From positions 1 to 5,016 of the forward strand of contig MGOB01000040.1 of the NCBI GenBank assembly GCA_001796995.1: a stretch of 5,016 bases of DNA, read 5' to 3'. Each line of letters opens with the position of its first letter. The stretch's first letter is position 1. Origin of the DNA: Chloroflexi bacterium RBG_16_68_14 (GTDB taxonomy: Bacteria; Chloroflexota; Dehalococcoidia; DSTF01; RBG-16-68-14). Shown here piece after piece: positions 4,476 through 5,016 of the stretch. The position numbers were made by a program, and so were the translations under genes. The notes under the pieces were generated by a model. The model worked only from the letters and a program-made list of their open reading frames with translations. It had not been told where the DNA came from and searched no databases.

Positions 4476-5016
4476 CTAGGCGCTGGCGACCAGCGACTCC
4501 TCCTCCGTCGGCAGGCTGCGCTTGATCACGTCCAGGTGCTCCAGCGCCACGCCGGCGCCGATGGCGGTGCACTCCAGCGGGTTGTCCGCCACGTGGCAGG
4601 GGATGCCCGTCTCCTGGGTGAGCAGCACGTCCAGGTGGCGCAGCAGCGCCCCGCCTCCCGTGAGCACCAGCCCCCGGTCGATGACGTCCGCCGCCAGCTC
4701 CGGCGGCGTCCGCTCCAGCACGCTGCGCACGGCCTGCACCACGCTGGCCAGGGTGTCCTGGAGGGCCTGGGTGATCTCGTTGGTGGAGAGAGTGATGGTG
4801 CGGGGCAGGCCGGTGACCTGGTCGCGGCCGCGCGCCTCCATAGTCAGCTCCTCGTCCAGCGGGATGGCGCTGCCGATGCCCATCTTCGTCTCCTCCGCCG
4901 TGCGCTCGCCGGTGAGCAGGTTGTGGCGGCGCTTGACATAAGCGATGATGGCGTCGTCCATCCGGTCGCCCGCCACCCGCACCGACTCGGAAACCACGAT
5001 GCCGTACATGGAGATG
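4476..5016 (-). CDS. mreB: Rod-shape determining protein MreB, C-terminal half (gene runs off the right edge)
   Basis: MreB is the bacterial actin homologue that polymerises on the inner membrane face and guides cell-wall synthesis. The visible 179 residues, about half of the usual 340, begin ISMYGIVVSESVRVAGDRMDDAI and are collinear with the family from the second nucleotide-binding subdomain to the C-terminus. RRHNLLTGERTAEETK, GRDQVTGLPR, LERTPPELAADVIDRG and the adenine-contact loop LTGGGALLRHL (codons near 4636-4668) are all typical. The Met encoded at 5009 lies within the conserved core, so it is not the start; the frame stays open to the window edge. The usual S-L-G-G-I reads S-M-Y-G-I here, an unremarkable but visible change. 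The gene is convergent with the hydrolase, with about 93 bases between the stops and no clear terminator on its strand. Confidence 0.95.
   Translation of the reverse strand, partial: ISMYGIVVSESVRVAGDRMDDAIIAYVKRRHNLLTGERTAEETKMGIGSAIPLDEELTMEARGRDQVTGLPRTITLSTNEITQALQDTLASVVQAVRSVLERTPPELAADVIDRGLVLTGGGALLRHLDVLLTQETGIPCHVADNPLECTAIGAGVALEHLDVIKRSLPTEEESLVASA

Noticed and set aside
4522..4941. Plus-strand open frame of 139 codons opposite mreB
   Set aside because: It is fully antisense to clearly conserved MreB sequence, Ser/Arg-rich, without domain similarity; a shadow frame.

Overview
The window is GC-rich and densely coded. It looks like a chromosomal housekeeping segment of a bacterium with a sigma-70-type promoter grammar. 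Rex (a redox repressor of Gram-positive and related phyla), MreB (rod shape) and a FtsH with a short membrane sector occur together, and the coding style suggests a member of the Chloroflexota, possibly Dehalococcoidia-like. That assignment is an inference from protein character and is not proven here. I see no phage, plasmid, transposase, CRISPR, rRNA or tRNA signal.

Layout from left to right. The first 91 bases hold the start of a leftward gene whose 30 visible residues end in the catalytic D-E of ribonuclease HII (rnhB). A good leftward promoter lies at 119-147. Rightward from 210 is a 62-residue 4-oxalocrotonate tautomerase family protein. A weak hairpin follows, then a strong extended -10 promoter and a structured leader ahead of ftsH (557-2533), which encodes the complete membrane AAA+ zinc protease. 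A 9-bp hairpin terminator closes ftsH. Next comes a well-formed promoter whose -10 and start region is overlapped by an 18-base inverted repeat matching the Rex operator pattern, then rex itself (2708-3346, GTG start). With no visible terminator in between, a membrane-anchored alpha/beta hydrolase follows (3432-4382). The last gene runs leftward and is the C-terminal half of mreB, convergent with the hydrolase. The space between them contains a long imperfect hairpin that resembles a dispersed intergenic repeat.

How the genes relate: ftsH has its own promoter and terminator and appears to be a separate unit. rex and the hydrolase form a likely two-gene unit under probable Rex autocontrol, so the hydrolase may respond to the NADH/NAD+ ratio. 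rnhB, ftsH and mreB are ordinary maintenance genes. I find no undescribed multi-gene system. The observations most worth checking are the Rex operator on its own promoter, the hairpin over the hydrolase Shine-Dalgarno sequence, the non-canonical hydrolase active-site motifs and the palindromic element before mreB.
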